Source of the DNA: a virus | Length of the DNA stretch: 34,196 bases | IMG/VR virus record: IMGVR_UViG_3300025617_000062 | Location: 1 to 34,196 of that record | Strand: one strand, 5' to 3' | Shown: positions 19,604-29,831 of the stretch, in pieces | How the letters are laid out: each line of letters opens with the position of its first letter | How positions within the stretch are numbered: position 1 is the first letter of the stretch | The notes under the pieces: model-generated | The model's input: only the letters and a program-made list of their open reading frames with translations | Databases searched by the model: none | Told to the model about the DNA's origin: nothing | Position numbers and translations under genes: made by a program

Positions 19604-20053
19604 TTATGACGCTGAGATCGTGATCGTCCAATCGACTGAGATGCTATCTGTTACTGATAGGTTGACTGGGCTGAATACGACCCTGCACAACATAGTCCCG
19701 GCAGTGTCCGCGTTGAAAACCCCAGCTTCAGTAATAGCACCAGTAACATCGCCAGCTTCAAAAGCCGCTTCATACTTGATGGTGTTATTGGTAACAGTCG
19801 TCGCATCGAGGATCTCACGAGAGCCTGCTTGCGTACCGAGAGCCGTGTCACCAGCCGCCGCCGCAGATGTACCAGTGCCTAACGCCATATGCGTCATTGC
19901 TGTTGCCGTAGCGTCTTTCATGCGGGATGCAATGTAATCCAGCCCGGCGCTTACAACCAGGTTAGTCTCTTGCCGTTTTTCTTTGACGTTGCCGTCTTTG
20001 TCTTTGACGACAATCCCGACACGCCCTTTTAGTTTCAAACCATCGTTAAACAT
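19604..20053 (-). CDS. Fibre/baseplate-associated structural protein
   Basis: This 149-residue protein reads MFNDGLKLKGRVGIVVKDKD, then GNVKEKRQETNLVVSAGLDY and IASRMKDATATAMTHMALGT. The last third is beta (AGTMLCRVVFSPVNLSVTDS, VDWTITISAS). This NLVV..GLDYIA..M pattern is known to me from small tail structural proteins in fibre modules. A role linking fibres to the tail is inferred. A good RBS (TAGGAG) precedes it. Confidence 0.65.
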   Translation of the reverse strand: MFNDGLKLKGRVGIVVKDKDGNVKEKRQETNLVVSAGLDYIASRMKDATATAMTHMALGTGTSAAAAGDTALGTQAGSREILDATTVTNNTIKYEAAFEAGDVTGAITEAGVFNADTAGTMLCRVVFSPVNLSVTDSISVDWTITISAS

Positions 20054-20062
20054 GGTGTTCTC

Positions 20063-20797
20063 CTAGAATGATTGGGATTGCCCAACGTAATCTTCTGCAA
20101 AATATGTCGCATCGACAGTATAATTTTGCACCCTAATCGATCCTGCGTCAGTAGTATTTGCAGAATCTGATAGACCTTTTCCTGGCGTTATCGCTATTGC
20201 TTCTGACGCCCGGCTATTATCGCTTAAAATTTTGAGCACTCTTAGGTTTGACTCGTCACCAAGTGCCGCACCGTTTACATCGTCAGTAACAGCAAACGCA
20301 TCTGTAATAGTGTAGTCGATATCGAATGACACCACTTCCGTCAGCATGGGTAGCTCAATGATTCCCTTCGTAATATCAAAGATCGGGTCTGAGTCTGTAA
20401 CGCCGCTGACTGTGTCCTGCGGCCCCTTAACTGGGGTTAATGAAGTAAAGTCAGTCACCGCATAAGAGTCTGTCAGAGGTCTGTCTATGCCCAGAGAGAT
20501 TTGCTCAAGCGCAGTAGAGTCATCTGATAAAGGTTTGTCTATATCAAACGCTGTCGTCTCAGTAAGATCGATCGCGTCATTAAGTTCCTTAAACTCGAAA
20601 AACTTTCCTAGTACTGCGGTCGCGTTCAGCGCATTAGCCAACAGTGTCGCAGTTAATCTCTTCGTGCCATTGACTAGGACCAGCCGTTGTTTCGCAACAG
20701 AAGCAACTAGATTGCTCGCTGACACAGCAAAGACCAGCCGGTTCTTCGCTGTGTCTAGAACAAGGTTGGTTGTCTTGATGACACTCTTTAAGTTCAT
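20063..20797 (-). CDS. Repetitive acidic tail protein
   Basis: This 244-residue protein has a basic N-terminus (MNLKSVIKTTNLVLDTAKNR) with three NRL/KRL repeats. Degenerate repeats rich in Asp/Ser/Thr follow (DLTETTAFDIDKPLSDDS, LTDSYAVTDFTS, SDSANTTDAGSIRVQNYTVD). The repeat unit carries an LSD/LTD-x-x-x-x-x-x motif about every 20-30 residues. It is likely a structural rod between baseplate and fibre. Its ATG overlaps the previous stop. Function is inferred from position. Confidence 0.6.
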   Translation of the reverse strand: MNLKSVIKTTNLVLDTAKNRLVFAVSASNLVASVAKQRLVLVNGTKRLTATLLANALNATAVLGKFFEFKELNDAIDLTETTAFDIDKPLSDDSTALEQISLGIDRPLTDSYAVTDFTSLTPVKGPQDTVSGVTDSDPIFDITKGIIELPMLTEVVSFDIDYTITDAFAVTDDVNGAALGDESNLRVLKILSDNSRASEAIAITPGKGLSDSANTTDAGSIRVQNYTVDATYFAEDYVGQSQSF

Positions 20798-21135
20798 GCG
20801 AAGTCTTCTCTCAACACAAACTGAATCACTTCAAAAACAGTTTCTCTAGTGCTGTCTGTATAGACCACCTCGACTTCGCCTTCGTAATCTCCGGCGTCTA
20901 TATCAAGCTGGCCCGAGGTAAAGTTGAAGACCACCTCTCCCTGGGCTGGGTCAACGCCGACAAAAGACCCGGACAAGGAAAACGTCACCGTGGTCGAGTT
21001 AGCTGGCCGGAAGTGAAGCGATATCGTTGCGCCAGTGACATCTTGCGCAGTGTCATCGTCACGCTTTAGCGTCACCTTAATCTGAGGCTTTGTGTCGCCC
21101 TGAACTAGGTAGATAACGTCAGATGTGCTTGTCAT
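20794..21135 (-). CDS. BppU-like N-terminal-domain protein
   Basis: This 113-residue beta-rich protein reads VIYLVQGDTKPQIKVTLKRD then ATISLHFRPANSTTVTFSLS, GEVVFNFTSGQLDIDAGDYE and EGEVEVVYTD. It resembles the N-terminal domain of the baseplate upper protein BppU, which anchors receptor-binding proteins. Here the domain stands alone, so it may be an adaptor between tail and fibre. Its stop overlaps the next start (ATGA). Confidence 0.65.
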   Translation of the reverse strand: MTSTSDVIYLVQGDTKPQIKVTLKRDDDTAQDVTGATISLHFRPANSTTVTFSLSGSFVGVDPAQGEVVFNFTSGQLDIDAGDYEGEVEVVYTDSTRETVFEVIQFVLREDFA

Positions 21136-21148
21136 TTGTCAGTCTCCA

Positions 21149-24100
21149 TCACTGCCGCCCAGTGTACTTCTGAGATTTAAGGATTTCCTGCGCAGTGTCT
21201 CTCTGCATATACGCCTTCAAAACGTCTCTGTTTTCAGGACGCGCAACAATTTCCTTGAACGCCGCCTCGTAAAATTGACGCTCAAGCTTCTTCACTTTCG
21301 CCGCCTTCTCATCATCCCTGCTCATCTCATAACCGACGCTAAGAGTTGTTAGGTTTTGCAGTGCAACCTCAAATGTCACACCTCTGACCAGGACTCCACC
21401 AGTCTTTGCTAGAACGGCAACATCTGTCCCCATGTATGCCGGGATCTTAAACCCGTCGATCGTTGCAGGCTGATTGGTTAGCGGCATGTTCAACCGCAAC
21501 ATTTCACGCTGTACGGGTGTCGGCGTTTCGCCGCGCTTAATCTTGAACGGCACGATCGCATTGTATGTTGCTTCGATTGGGTTGAGCGAGAATGGCACAT
21601 TGCGCATGAATGGCTTCCCGAAAGGATCTAAGACTTTTTGATAACGCTGATCGGCTTCCTGAAAGAAAGGATTGTTCAACGTCTGCAAGGCCCATGCGTC
21701 GTTATACTGCCGTTGCCAAAACTCTCCTGCAGATTCTCCGCCAGACTTGATTGAGCCAACCATGTTGTATGGGAATGGAGCGTCTTTGGGGATCAATCCA
21801 TCTTTTTTCTGTTGCTGATGCCAAGTCTTCAGATCACTCTCTGTCCAGTAATTAACCTCTGGACTGACTTTAGTAATCGTTGGGTCATTGAGCTTTGACA
21901 CATTCCTAAGCACTGAAGAGTAAGGAGTTGGTATAGGCCCGGTGAAATTAGACAGCGGAGACTTGAGCATAAAGCTGTAGTCGCCATACTCCATAGACTT
22001 AATGACATCTCCGATACCAGTCAGGAACGGAGTCTCTTTGAAGTAATCGACTGTTGCCCCCAAGGATGCTGTCAAAAGATTCTGCCGATCCTCTGGGTCA
22101 GTGTACATATTCATTTTCTGCACAGTGTCTGCGGCAATCCCAAGGAAAGCAGATACCGGCTCTAACCCCTGGTAACTAACGTAAACGAGCGGCCCATTGG
22201 GGATACCATTCCCGTCATACATTGGTAGCTCATTACCGTCGTCGTCTTTCGGCCAGCCATCACCGCGAAAAACAAAGCTGAATGGTTGCCAGCCACTAGG
22301 CAATCTTGCTCTAAGCTCTTTGTCTGAAGGCATCGCTCCGGTCATCTGACCGTTCTGCGCATACTCCATAAAGGTCATCATAGTGCCCGTACCGAGCGCC
22401 AGCCTGCCCGCCGCACGTTGTTGCAACTTCGGCCCTTCTTTACCCAACAACCGCTTCTGCGTCGTTGGAGAGAAGAACACAGCAACAGGGTGGTTTTCTG
22501 TTAAAATCCTGATCGAGTTTGTAGGCACCTTGCCGAAAGGCACCAGGAATCGCCCGAGAAAGTTTCTCTGAATTGCCCTTGTTATGTACCCAACACCGTT
22601 ATCGATATCTGCTGTCAGCGTATTGTACTTGGCAAAATCAGAGATCTCCTCTGTACGGGACCGGGGATCGATCAAGACCATCATCCCGTCGTCTAGCGCC
22701 TCTTGGTCAGACTTCCCTGTAGATTTGCTGATGCGCATCTGACGCATGCTCTCTTCGTACAGTGACCCGCGAGACAATATGGACTTCCAGAAATCATCTG
22801 TAGCGCCAAGAACATCTCCTGGCAAACGGATTACTTTCCCAATAAAGTCGATAGACTGGCCCATCCAACCAGAAACGCCGAGCGTTTGGGAATCAATGGC
22901 TCTCAACTCAGTAGGGTCTAGGTCAAGCTTGCCGCCAGAAACTGACGCCTGCTGTCCGGTCTTGAATGTTTCGAGGCCGACAAGGTAAGCGTCTTTGAAC
23001 GATCGCCCGTACCCGTACCACCGAGCCATAATGTCTTCAAGGTAGATGCCTTCTGGATCTGTGGCCTTACCCATTGCCCTCTGCCCGGCGCGGACTCCAG
23101 CACCAATCCCTGCGCCAGTAACGTCTGCAAGCTCGTTGTAAACAGCGAACAATGGAGTGCCCAAGAAATTCTTCAGTGCAGTCGTCGGCCAGGAAAGCAG
23201 TCCATTAATGTAAATCTCGTGAAGAACACCTGAAGTTTTTGACGCCCAACCTTTACTGACAAACTTGTTTGCTTCTTTCTGTCCGCCTCTGCGCAGTGCT
23301 TTTAGATACGCCTTAGCCATATTGCGATTGAGCTTCTGCCCACCAGCGCCCTCAAGCAATTCTGAGTTTGCGTAGCCAACGTCAACATTTGGCCCGACCG
23401 GAATCTTAAATGCTTGTAACGCCCGAGCTATTTCCGTTTGGAATCCCTTTGCTTTCATCTGCAAAGCGGAATGCACCGCCATCTTCCGACGAAAGGCAAC
23501 CAGCGACGCGGCATCATCAGCCCCACCGGTAGTAATTTTCTCTGCCATTTCTGCTAATTGCTTGGCAGATCGTTGCAAAAGTAAGCGCAAAGCAGTCATT
23601 TCTTCTGCATTTAATGTCTCGCCGACCTTCTTCTTCAATACCGAACGGCTGAACCCCAGGTCATCGGCAAGCTTTTCTGATGCGTTCTCTAGCGTTTGCT
23701 CATTCTTAATTACGCCGCGCTTCACTGCTTCTGTTGGGTCGGCAAGTATTTCGCTGACTGCATTGAGGACGGACTGGATGTCTTCGTTATCCTCCATGTA
23801 ATCAAAGTTGAAATCGATCCCGGTGTCAGTCTCAATAACGACGCCACGCTTCTTGTACATTTCAAGCAGGTCAACGGCCTCTCCTTCTGGAGCGACACCT
23901 GTTGAGTACTCGCTCAACCCTTTCTGGCCAAGCTCATTAACCTGTTCTGCTTTGACTTCACTGCGAGTCGGCATCTGGGCTTCAGGTGGCATCCCGATAT
24001 CTTCAGGGGTCAGCCCTTCTGGCGGAAGTTCCGTCGCTGTTTTAGCTGAGCCACCAGCAGTATCGAAACGCTCCTTGCCTTCCTCAGATAGAACCTTTTC

Positions 24101-24358
24101 GGCTAACGCCTCCTGCCGCTTGGAATACTCTCCTGCAGGAACCTGGCGCTCTTCTATCGCTGTAGGCACAGAAAGGTCTTCTGCATCTGTTCCGCGTGTC
24201 ACAGCCCTAGACGGGACTTTCGATGCTTGCTTGATGAAAGTACTTAGCGGGCCGCCAGCAACAAACACGCGTTCAGGCTTGCGCGGTATTGTGCTCGCCT
24301 GTTCTGTAACTCCGCCTTCTAGAGCGGCTTGTCCTGCCTGTTCATCAAGTATTGCCAC
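21149..24358 (-). CDS. Large internal virion protein (GTG start)
   Basis: This 1069-residue protein starts at GTG 24358, after AAGGGAT. It is Ala/Gly/Glu-rich and helical in the first third (FNFDYMEDNEDIQSVLNAVS). Residues about 385-560 hold small-residue-rich helices (GLLSWPTTALKNFLGTPLFA, DVTGAGIGAGVRAGQRAMGK) that could enter a membrane, and IRLPGDVLGATDDFWKSILS. It occupies the place of T7 gp15/gp16-type ejection proteins. No lysozyme or transglycosylase motif was seen. It is probably ejected to form a channel for DNA (inference). Confidence 0.68.
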   Translation of the reverse strand: MAILDEQAGQAALEGGVTEQASTIPRKPERVFVAGGPLSTFIKQASKVPSRAVTRGTDAEDLSVPTAIEERQVPAGEYSKRQEALAEKVLSEEGKERFDTAGGSAKTATELPPEGLTPEDIGMPPEAQMPTRSEVKAEQVNELGQKGLSEYSTGVAPEGEAVDLLEMYKKRGVVIETDTGIDFNFDYMEDNEDIQSVLNAVSEILADPTEAVKRGVIKNEQTLENASEKLADDLGFSRSVLKKKVGETLNAEEMTALRLLLQRSAKQLAEMAEKITTGGADDAASLVAFRRKMAVHSALQMKAKGFQTEIARALQAFKIPVGPNVDVGYANSELLEGAGGQKLNRNMAKAYLKALRRGGQKEANKFVSKGWASKTSGVLHEIYINGLLSWPTTALKNFLGTPLFAVYNELADVTGAGIGAGVRAGQRAMGKATDPEGIYLEDIMARWYGYGRSFKDAYLVGLETFKTGQQASVSGGKLDLDPTELRAIDSQTLGVSGWMGQSIDFIGKVIRLPGDVLGATDDFWKSILSRGSLYEESMRQMRISKSTGKSDQEALDDGMMVLIDPRSRTEEISDFAKYNTLTADIDNGVGYITRAIQRNFLGRFLVPFGKVPTNSIRILTENHPVAVFFSPTTQKRLLGKEGPKLQQRAAGRLALGTGTMMTFMEYAQNGQMTGAMPSDKELRARLPSGWQPFSFVFRGDGWPKDDDGNELPMYDGNGIPNGPLVYVSYQGLEPVSAFLGIAADTVQKMNMYTDPEDRQNLLTASLGATVDYFKETPFLTGIGDVIKSMEYGDYSFMLKSPLSNFTGPIPTPYSSVLRNVSKLNDPTITKVSPEVNYWTESDLKTWHQQQKKDGLIPKDAPFPYNMVGSIKSGGESAGEFWQRQYNDAWALQTLNNPFFQEADQRYQKVLDPFGKPFMRNVPFSLNPIEATYNAIVPFKIKRGETPTPVQREMLRLNMPLTNQPATIDGFKIPAYMGTDVAVLAKTGGVLVRGVTFEVALQNLTTLSVGYEMSRDDEKAAKVKKLERQFYEAAFKEIVARPENRDVLKAYMQRDTAQEILKSQKYTGRQ

Positions 24359-24398
24359 TTGCTATCCCTTCTTAACTGAACCTGTCACGTACAATTGC

Positions 24399-27300
24399 TC
24401 ACTCGACTTGCGGTTCTTGTCCGCTGTTTCCTGAGCCTTCAGCATCTTGATCAACGGATGATTCTCGTCCCCGCCTCGTTTCTTTACTGATTCCATTGCG
24501 GCCTGCAACGCTGTCTTCATAACTTACTCCACCTTCAATCCACTCCGACCCTGGACGGTCCGTGTTCTTGAACACTTTGTTTTCAAAGAATAATACATTT
24601 GTAGAGGATACGTCTGCCTCTTCCATTAAGTCTTGAGCAATCTCCATAAACTTATCCATTGCACTGTCTGGGTCTGGAACCCCTCCCTCAAACTCTGGAA
24701 TGTACTGGATGCGCACACCTACAGCACCCGCAACCTCTTCGCCTGTATCGGCCTGCACATCTGGACGGTCTTTATACCGAGCGTCCGTAATAATTGTGCC
24801 CCCACCAATATCGTACTTTTGACGCAAAGAGTCAATCATGGCAATTGCTTTATCTGCTTCCTGCCTAGATTTGAAGAATACCTCTAGGCCAGGCATTGCA
24901 CCCTGCGTTCCGGTTGGTACAACTTTGGACACATATACAGCGTCTTGGTCATACTTACGTCCAAGATCGACCAGGTTATTAACAAAATTAGTCTCGTCAA
25001 AATCTGACCGGGTGACGACTTCAGTATTCAGTGATCGCTCTGGAGTACCCCCGAATACGCCGTAACTATTGTTTGCCTGTTGTGCAACGACGGCTGGATC
25101 GTCCTTGAGAGGACTTAGTACTTCGCTAGATAACTCAGCTTGTTCGACATTAGTCGGACGCTGTTCTGGACGCTCGCGAGACACACCGACAACTCGACGC
25201 TCTACCGGAGCTTTCAATTCCTCTAGACGCGCTTCCGCTATTGCTTTCTGCTCTGGCGTTGACCCAGATGAATTGATGGTCTTGCGCAACTCATCAATCT
25301 CGACTCGTTCAGGGGAGCCAGCAAGGCCCGCCTCGTAATCAAGTGACCCGCCTTCACCAGCTTTGTTTGTCCATCCGTTGATGGTCCACTTCTCTTTTTC
25401 CAGAAACCATACAACAGCCTGGAGATCATCTGGACCTAAGTCACCGATCGACGAGTCATAGTTCTTAACGAAGCCTTCGGCGTTGATCGCGTTAGCCGCA
25501 TCAGTGAATATGCGCTGACCAAAACCAAACTCAGAACCAATGATTGGCTCATCAATTGTACTTCCGGTTAAGTGGTTACCTGCAACAGCCTGCTCTGCAG
25601 GGGGAGGAATGCGCTTAAGTCCTGCCGCGTCGCGCAGATACCGAGCCGCCCACACATCAATTGTTGGTTGCGACCCATAGCCAATGAGGTTACCTGTAAA
25701 GTTAATGGTCTTCGGCGCCTGCCCGACCTTGATCTGCCTAAACATATCTAGCAAAGCTTTCGTTGCGGCTGGGCTATTGATGCCATATAGCTGACCAGTC
25801 GCCTTAGTCATCAGCGGAAACTCACCAGCCTTGAACAATTTTGTTAGCGTTGCCGGGTCAACTTTCTCTCCAGCCTCAACCCGAGCAAGGTACGCCTGGA
25901 TCTCTTTGTCAAAATCGCCATTAGTGTAACGACGCAGTACATCAATCCCATTGTTCCAATTTGTACGCACATCCGTGTTTGCCGATGTCGCGCCAAGCAA
26001 ATCAGCGAAGACATCGCCTAGTCCGCCAAACTCTGAGCGCAAACGACTCCGCATCGACCGATACCAGTCTGCTTGCGCAAGGATGTCCTTCGCCGCCTGG
26101 TCACCATTATTCGCCCTGTTAACGACATCGCGAACATCATCGACTGTACGCGTCGTCATATCCTGCTGGTGACGCGCATAACTTTTATTACGGCGAGGCT
26201 TTTCATACCCATAGACAATCGGTTGCCACTCGACATCAACTTTTTTAGTTGCCTCTTTAATAGTGACAGTCGGCTTACTTTTAACGTCCTTGACGGTAAT
26301 CTCTGCCCAGCCATCGTCAGTCGGGTAGTTAGACTTAATACGCCTAACTTCGTCTTCGACTCGTTTAACTTCGCTTGCTGGTAGACCCAAACCCTCTAAC
26401 GATTTTTTAATGTTCGCCTTATCTTTAGCGGCAAGTCTCTTGATTATCCTGCCGCCAGGTAAGGCCTGGGTCTCATCCGTATAAACTAAACTAGAGAGGC
26501 CAAGTGTTGTCACCAGTGATTTCATGAGGACGGGATGCTTTTTGATGTAGCGCAACGACGTAATCGCTCCGTCGATCATCCCAGCAAGGCCTAAATCCTC
26601 TAAGGCAAACTGAAACCGCTCACGGAGACGCCCTTCCGCTGACTCTAAGTCAGCATCTTCTGCAGTATTGAGATACTCAAGAATTGGCAACCCAAGCCCT
26701 GAAGACATTGCTTTGACGATCCCGCCTTGCTCTGGGTCGAACAAAGTTGCAGAAACTGCACTGCGCCCGTAGAGCGCACCACGGCCAGTGCCTGTGCCTC
26801 TAGTGAGCAAAAACCCTGTCGTAAACTGCGAGATGTCACGCAACATTTCTTCAGCAAACCCGCGAGCCTCTGCGCGATCTTCAAACTGAGGAGCGGCTGG
26901 CAACTGCACCATATACTCAGTAGGTATCTGATCGCCGGTGACATCATCGATATAACTAACGCCGACAGAGTCAGTCAAAGACTCAAGCTCGCTTTCTGCT
27001 AATTCATACACAAGCTGGCTGGCCTGGTTGAGCGCCCGCACCGAACCGCCGACGATTGTGCGATCAACAAAACCGCCCTGCTCAAAAACTCCAGGGGCGT
27101 TTGCCTCTATCATTTCCATTCGTTTGCTGTGCGTTGTTCCTAAGAATTCAGACCGAGCTTTGGCTCCGCGAATAGCGGCCTCTTCCGTTTCATAGTTTGG
27201 CAACTTGTCACCAGAGCGAGTGCGGGTTGCCGCATCGTACAAAGCTTCCCGGTCTGTGACGCGCTTGCCCTCAACAATTGTTGGAACATTGTAAAACCTT

Positions 27301-27614
27301 TCATCGCCTGTTAGACCAATGTCTACTCCGCGCACAGTGATGGTTTCCTCTGTCGCAATCGACCCGTCTTCATTTTTGAGAACAGGTCGCGTGACATCTA
27401 CCGGGAATCCGTCTTGGTCAACCAGTGGCTCAGCGCCAACTTCCTCAAGTCTTTCCTTCGTTGGAACATCTGGGTCAACTCCAGATTGCCCATCTTCAGC
27501 GAGCTTCCCGGTGATAACGATATCGGCTTTTAAGTCCTTCGGGGACGCAAACGCTTGCAATAGTTCGGCTTGGTCATATGCGTCATACGCAAGTTGTTCG
27601 CGATCATTATTCAT
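24399..27614 (-). CDS. Large internal virion protein
   Basis: This 1071-residue protein has a domain near 95-160 (NVPTIVEGKRVTDREALYDA, LPNYETEEAAIRGAKARSEF) of a kind repeated in many phage virion proteins. A folded middle region (about 470-720) has ILAQADWYRSMRSRLRSEFG, then NFTGNLIGYGSQPTIDVWAA and FGFGQRIFTDAANAINAEGF, with GPDDLQAVVWFLEKEKW. The C-terminal region is mixed. It may be an enzyme-bearing ejection protein, but I see no catalytic motif I can name. It overlaps the preceding gene (ATGA) with GGAGGAGG upstream. Confidence 0.65.
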   Translation of the reverse strand: MNNDREQLAYDAYDQAELLQAFASPKDLKADIVITGKLAEDGQSGVDPDVPTKERLEEVGAEPLVDQDGFPVDVTRPVLKNEDGSIATEETITVRGVDIGLTGDERFYNVPTIVEGKRVTDREALYDAATRTRSGDKLPNYETEEAAIRGAKARSEFLGTTHSKRMEMIEANAPGVFEQGGFVDRTIVGGSVRALNQASQLVYELAESELESLTDSVGVSYIDDVTGDQIPTEYMVQLPAAPQFEDRAEARGFAEEMLRDISQFTTGFLLTRGTGTGRGALYGRSAVSATLFDPEQGGIVKAMSSGLGLPILEYLNTAEDADLESAEGRLRERFQFALEDLGLAGMIDGAITSLRYIKKHPVLMKSLVTTLGLSSLVYTDETQALPGGRIIKRLAAKDKANIKKSLEGLGLPASEVKRVEDEVRRIKSNYPTDDGWAEITVKDVKSKPTVTIKEATKKVDVEWQPIVYGYEKPRRNKSYARHQQDMTTRTVDDVRDVVNRANNGDQAAKDILAQADWYRSMRSRLRSEFGGLGDVFADLLGATSANTDVRTNWNNGIDVLRRYTNGDFDKEIQAYLARVEAGEKVDPATLTKLFKAGEFPLMTKATGQLYGINSPAATKALLDMFRQIKVGQAPKTINFTGNLIGYGSQPTIDVWAARYLRDAAGLKRIPPPAEQAVAGNHLTGSTIDEPIIGSEFGFGQRIFTDAANAINAEGFVKNYDSSIGDLGPDDLQAVVWFLEKEKWTINGWTNKAGEGGSLDYEAGLAGSPERVEIDELRKTINSSGSTPEQKAIAEARLEELKAPVERRVVGVSRERPEQRPTNVEQAELSSEVLSPLKDDPAVVAQQANNSYGVFGGTPERSLNTEVVTRSDFDETNFVNNLVDLGRKYDQDAVYVSKVVPTGTQGAMPGLEVFFKSRQEADKAIAMIDSLRQKYDIGGGTIITDARYKDRPDVQADTGEEVAGAVGVRIQYIPEFEGGVPDPDSAMDKFMEIAQDLMEEADVSSTNVLFFENKVFKNTDRPGSEWIEGGVSYEDSVAGRNGISKETRRGRESSVDQDAEGSGNSGQEPQVE

Positions 27615-29320
27615 CGAACCTCCTCCCCTAAGAATGGACTAAGCTGATTCAAGATTCCCTGCACCTGACCTAACTGCTTCGTTGCTGTTGGAAGCTGTTG
27701 CAGATACGTCTGCAGATATTGCTTCCGATCAGTGCCTGCTGGCGGATCATTCCATCCAACCAATATGTCATCGTTGAGTTTGATAGAGCTAACAATCAAA
27801 GTGTACTGCTTGTCGAAAGCGCTCTGAATTTCAGCCTTGAGCGGCGCAGAAAAAGCCGTGCCGATCTCCTGGGCTTTTTGCACAATGGTGTCATAGCTTG
27901 CTCCACGCCCGCCCGACATAGGCTGTCCAGGCTCTGGAGTCGTATTCAGCCACTCATTGAAGCGATCACGCGCTTGACGGAAATATGTGTCGCCAAAGCT
28001 TTTAAGCTCTGGACTCAAACTGTCCTTGTACTTATTGAAGCCAATCCGGTCAGCGATGACTTCTTTGCCTTGCCCAACTGCTTCGTTAGACTCCTGCCTA
28101 GCGCGACCCATAAACTTATCAACAGTAGAAACTGTCAGCTTATCCTGGACCGCCATAATAGCGCTCATCGTTAAACGATTTTTACCATCAAGGTCATTTA
28201 GATAATTACTCGCGTCTCGATCATCGACTAGCTTTTCTTCGGTAGTAGAAATCCCAAGCCGCTTCTCAATCCAGTTAATTTCAGTCGTCTTGTCATAATA
28301 ATTCTGGGCGCGAAGGTGATCGTATGCTGTTAACGCTTGGGCTAATTCAGATGGATTACGAATATCTGCATTCAAAATGTTCGCATTCATTTGATCGAGA
28401 CGACCAATCCTTTCTTCGTCCTCTTTCTTCTTCATGTCATCAGCAAACTTTTCTTGTTTGTTTGCGTAATCAATCATTGATTTTTGGAATGCAACTCGCT
28501 CATCAGGCTCCATTTGCGCGAGCGCGGCAGAGAGGACGGGGTCTTCTTTCTCAAGCTCACCTGAAACTAGCTTGGTTGCAACTCCATCAAAGTCTCCGTC
28601 AGCCATATAAGACTCAACAGTGCCAGTAGCAATATCTTGAATTGTGTCAGACGTTAAAGTCGCAACAGCCTCCGCTGACATGTACCCAGAATTTGTCGCG
28701 TAATTCAAAAGCCCTCTACTACGCCTAACTTGAAAAGTGTCATCATAGATAGGGGCTGTATCAAAAAGGTTCTCTATAGCCTCTAAGCGTTCGTCTTCTG
28801 TCAATCGGGTATCTGCCGCAAGCATTACTTCTTTGTGGACTCTTTTGGTTATGTTAATGCCTGCAGTCTTCACAAAAATTTTGTTGGAGTTTTTTCTAAA
28901 CGATCCTACATAACGCGTATGTAAATCACTTGCTGAGGAACCAAAGAATGACTTGGCAGTTGACGTAGTCAGGTACGGCTTACCTGACGTAGGGTTAATT
29001 CTCTTGCCAGCAGAGTACTCTTTGTAAACCTGGTCCATCTTAGACACGACCTCTGAAGGATCGATCACGTTAATATCTTGTCTCAGCGCCTCATCTTCGA
29101 TCGTGCGCAACTCGATCTCCATGGCCTTCTCTGCCGCAATGGCTTGGTTTTGAGCGTGGATCTTTAGCTTCTCTTCACCTGCTTGGAACAAAAGTTGCCC
29201 GGCCTGAGAGATGACGCGAGCGTTAGCTGAGAGCACCTGGCCGCTTACTTGCACGTTAACTTGAGGCGTGACTGCACCAGAAACTCTTTTCGTCTGCGCC
29301 GTGTACAAAGGAACTTTCAT
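27611..29320 (-). CDS. Internal virion protein, helical
   Basis: This 569-residue protein begins MKVPLYTAQTKRVSGAVTPQ then VNVQVSGQVLSANARVISQA and is highly helical and charged after about residue 40 (NQAIAAEKAMEIELRTIEDE). It resembles, in size and position, the helical core proteins encoded after a gp14-like gene in podoviruses. It would lie in the head and be ejected with DNA. It has no cysteine-rich or membrane part. RBS AGGAGAG precedes the ATG. Confidence 0.68.
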   Translation of the reverse strand: MKVPLYTAQTKRVSGAVTPQVNVQVSGQVLSANARVISQAGQLLFQAGEEKLKIHAQNQAIAAEKAMEIELRTIEDEALRQDINVIDPSEVVSKMDQVYKEYSAGKRINPTSGKPYLTTSTAKSFFGSSASDLHTRYVGSFRKNSNKIFVKTAGINITKRVHKEVMLAADTRLTEDERLEAIENLFDTAPIYDDTFQVRRSRGLLNYATNSGYMSAEAVATLTSDTIQDIATGTVESYMADGDFDGVATKLVSGELEKEDPVLSAALAQMEPDERVAFQKSMIDYANKQEKFADDMKKKEDEERIGRLDQMNANILNADIRNPSELAQALTAYDHLRAQNYYDKTTEINWIEKRLGISTTEEKLVDDRDASNYLNDLDGKNRLTMSAIMAVQDKLTVSTVDKFMGRARQESNEAVGQGKEVIADRIGFNKYKDSLSPELKSFGDTYFRQARDRFNEWLNTTPEPGQPMSGGRGASYDTIVQKAQEIGTAFSAPLKAEIQSAFDKQYTLIVSSIKLNDDILVGWNDPPAGTDRKQYLQTYLQQLPTATKQLGQVQGILNQLSPFLGEEVR

Positions 29321-29339
29321 GGTAACCAGCCTCTCCTAA

Positions 29340-29828
29340 TTAAGCGTCAACCATCTTGCTACCTTGAGACAAAAGCGTTGCCATCGCCTCTGTCCTAGTA
29401 GCATTGGCCGACGCTTTTGCTTCAAACATAGCAATATCGCCTTTAAGGCTTACACCTGTTGCCTGCTCTCTAATGTCACGAGCACGAGCGCGTGAAGCAT
29501 AATCGATCCTTCGTATTTCTTCGTCTGCCTGATCAGCGTTCGCAAGAAGTATCTCAAGCCCGGTCCCGCTATAAGCGTCGAATCCAGACTTCATGATTGC
29601 CGACTCTGTTTCTTTTTCAAACTTTCGATACTGAGTCTGGAAATTTAGAATATCGAGTTTACTTTCAAACAGAAGATCTTCTGCCGCAGTTCTTAGTAAC
29701 GATGCATTACGCTCTGCAACTTTTTTGTTCCAGCGTCCAGCGACCTCTTGTGCTTCAGCCGCCGCCTGAGAACCGGCATAGCTTAAAGCCATACCCGCTA
29801 ACATCATTCCAGTGCCTGTTGCTGACAT
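29340..29828 (-). CDS. gp14-like internal virion protein
   Basis: This 162-residue protein opens with a hydrophobic segment (GTGMMLAGMALSYAGSQAAA), then the motif GRWNKKVAERNASLLRTAAE, followed by long helices (RKFEKETESAIMKSGFDAYS; RRIDYASRARARDIREQATG). A short TM segment plus coiled-coil is typical of T7 gp14-like ejection proteins, which enter the outer membrane. It follows the nozzle gene closely. RBS is weak (AGGTAAGAT). Confidence 0.72.
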   Translation of the reverse strand: MSATGTGMMLAGMALSYAGSQAAAEAQEVAGRWNKKVAERNASLLRTAAEDLLFESKLDILNFQTQYRKFEKETESAIMKSGFDAYSGTGLEILLANADQADEEIRRIDYASRARARDIREQATGVSLKGDIAMFEAKASANATRTEAMATLLSQGSKMVDA

Positions 29829-29831
29829 ATC

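Noticed and set aside
23808-24434. 208-residue plus-strand open frame opposite an internal virion gene
   Set aside because: Ser/Pro-rich shadow of a long coding gene on the other strand, without an RBS.
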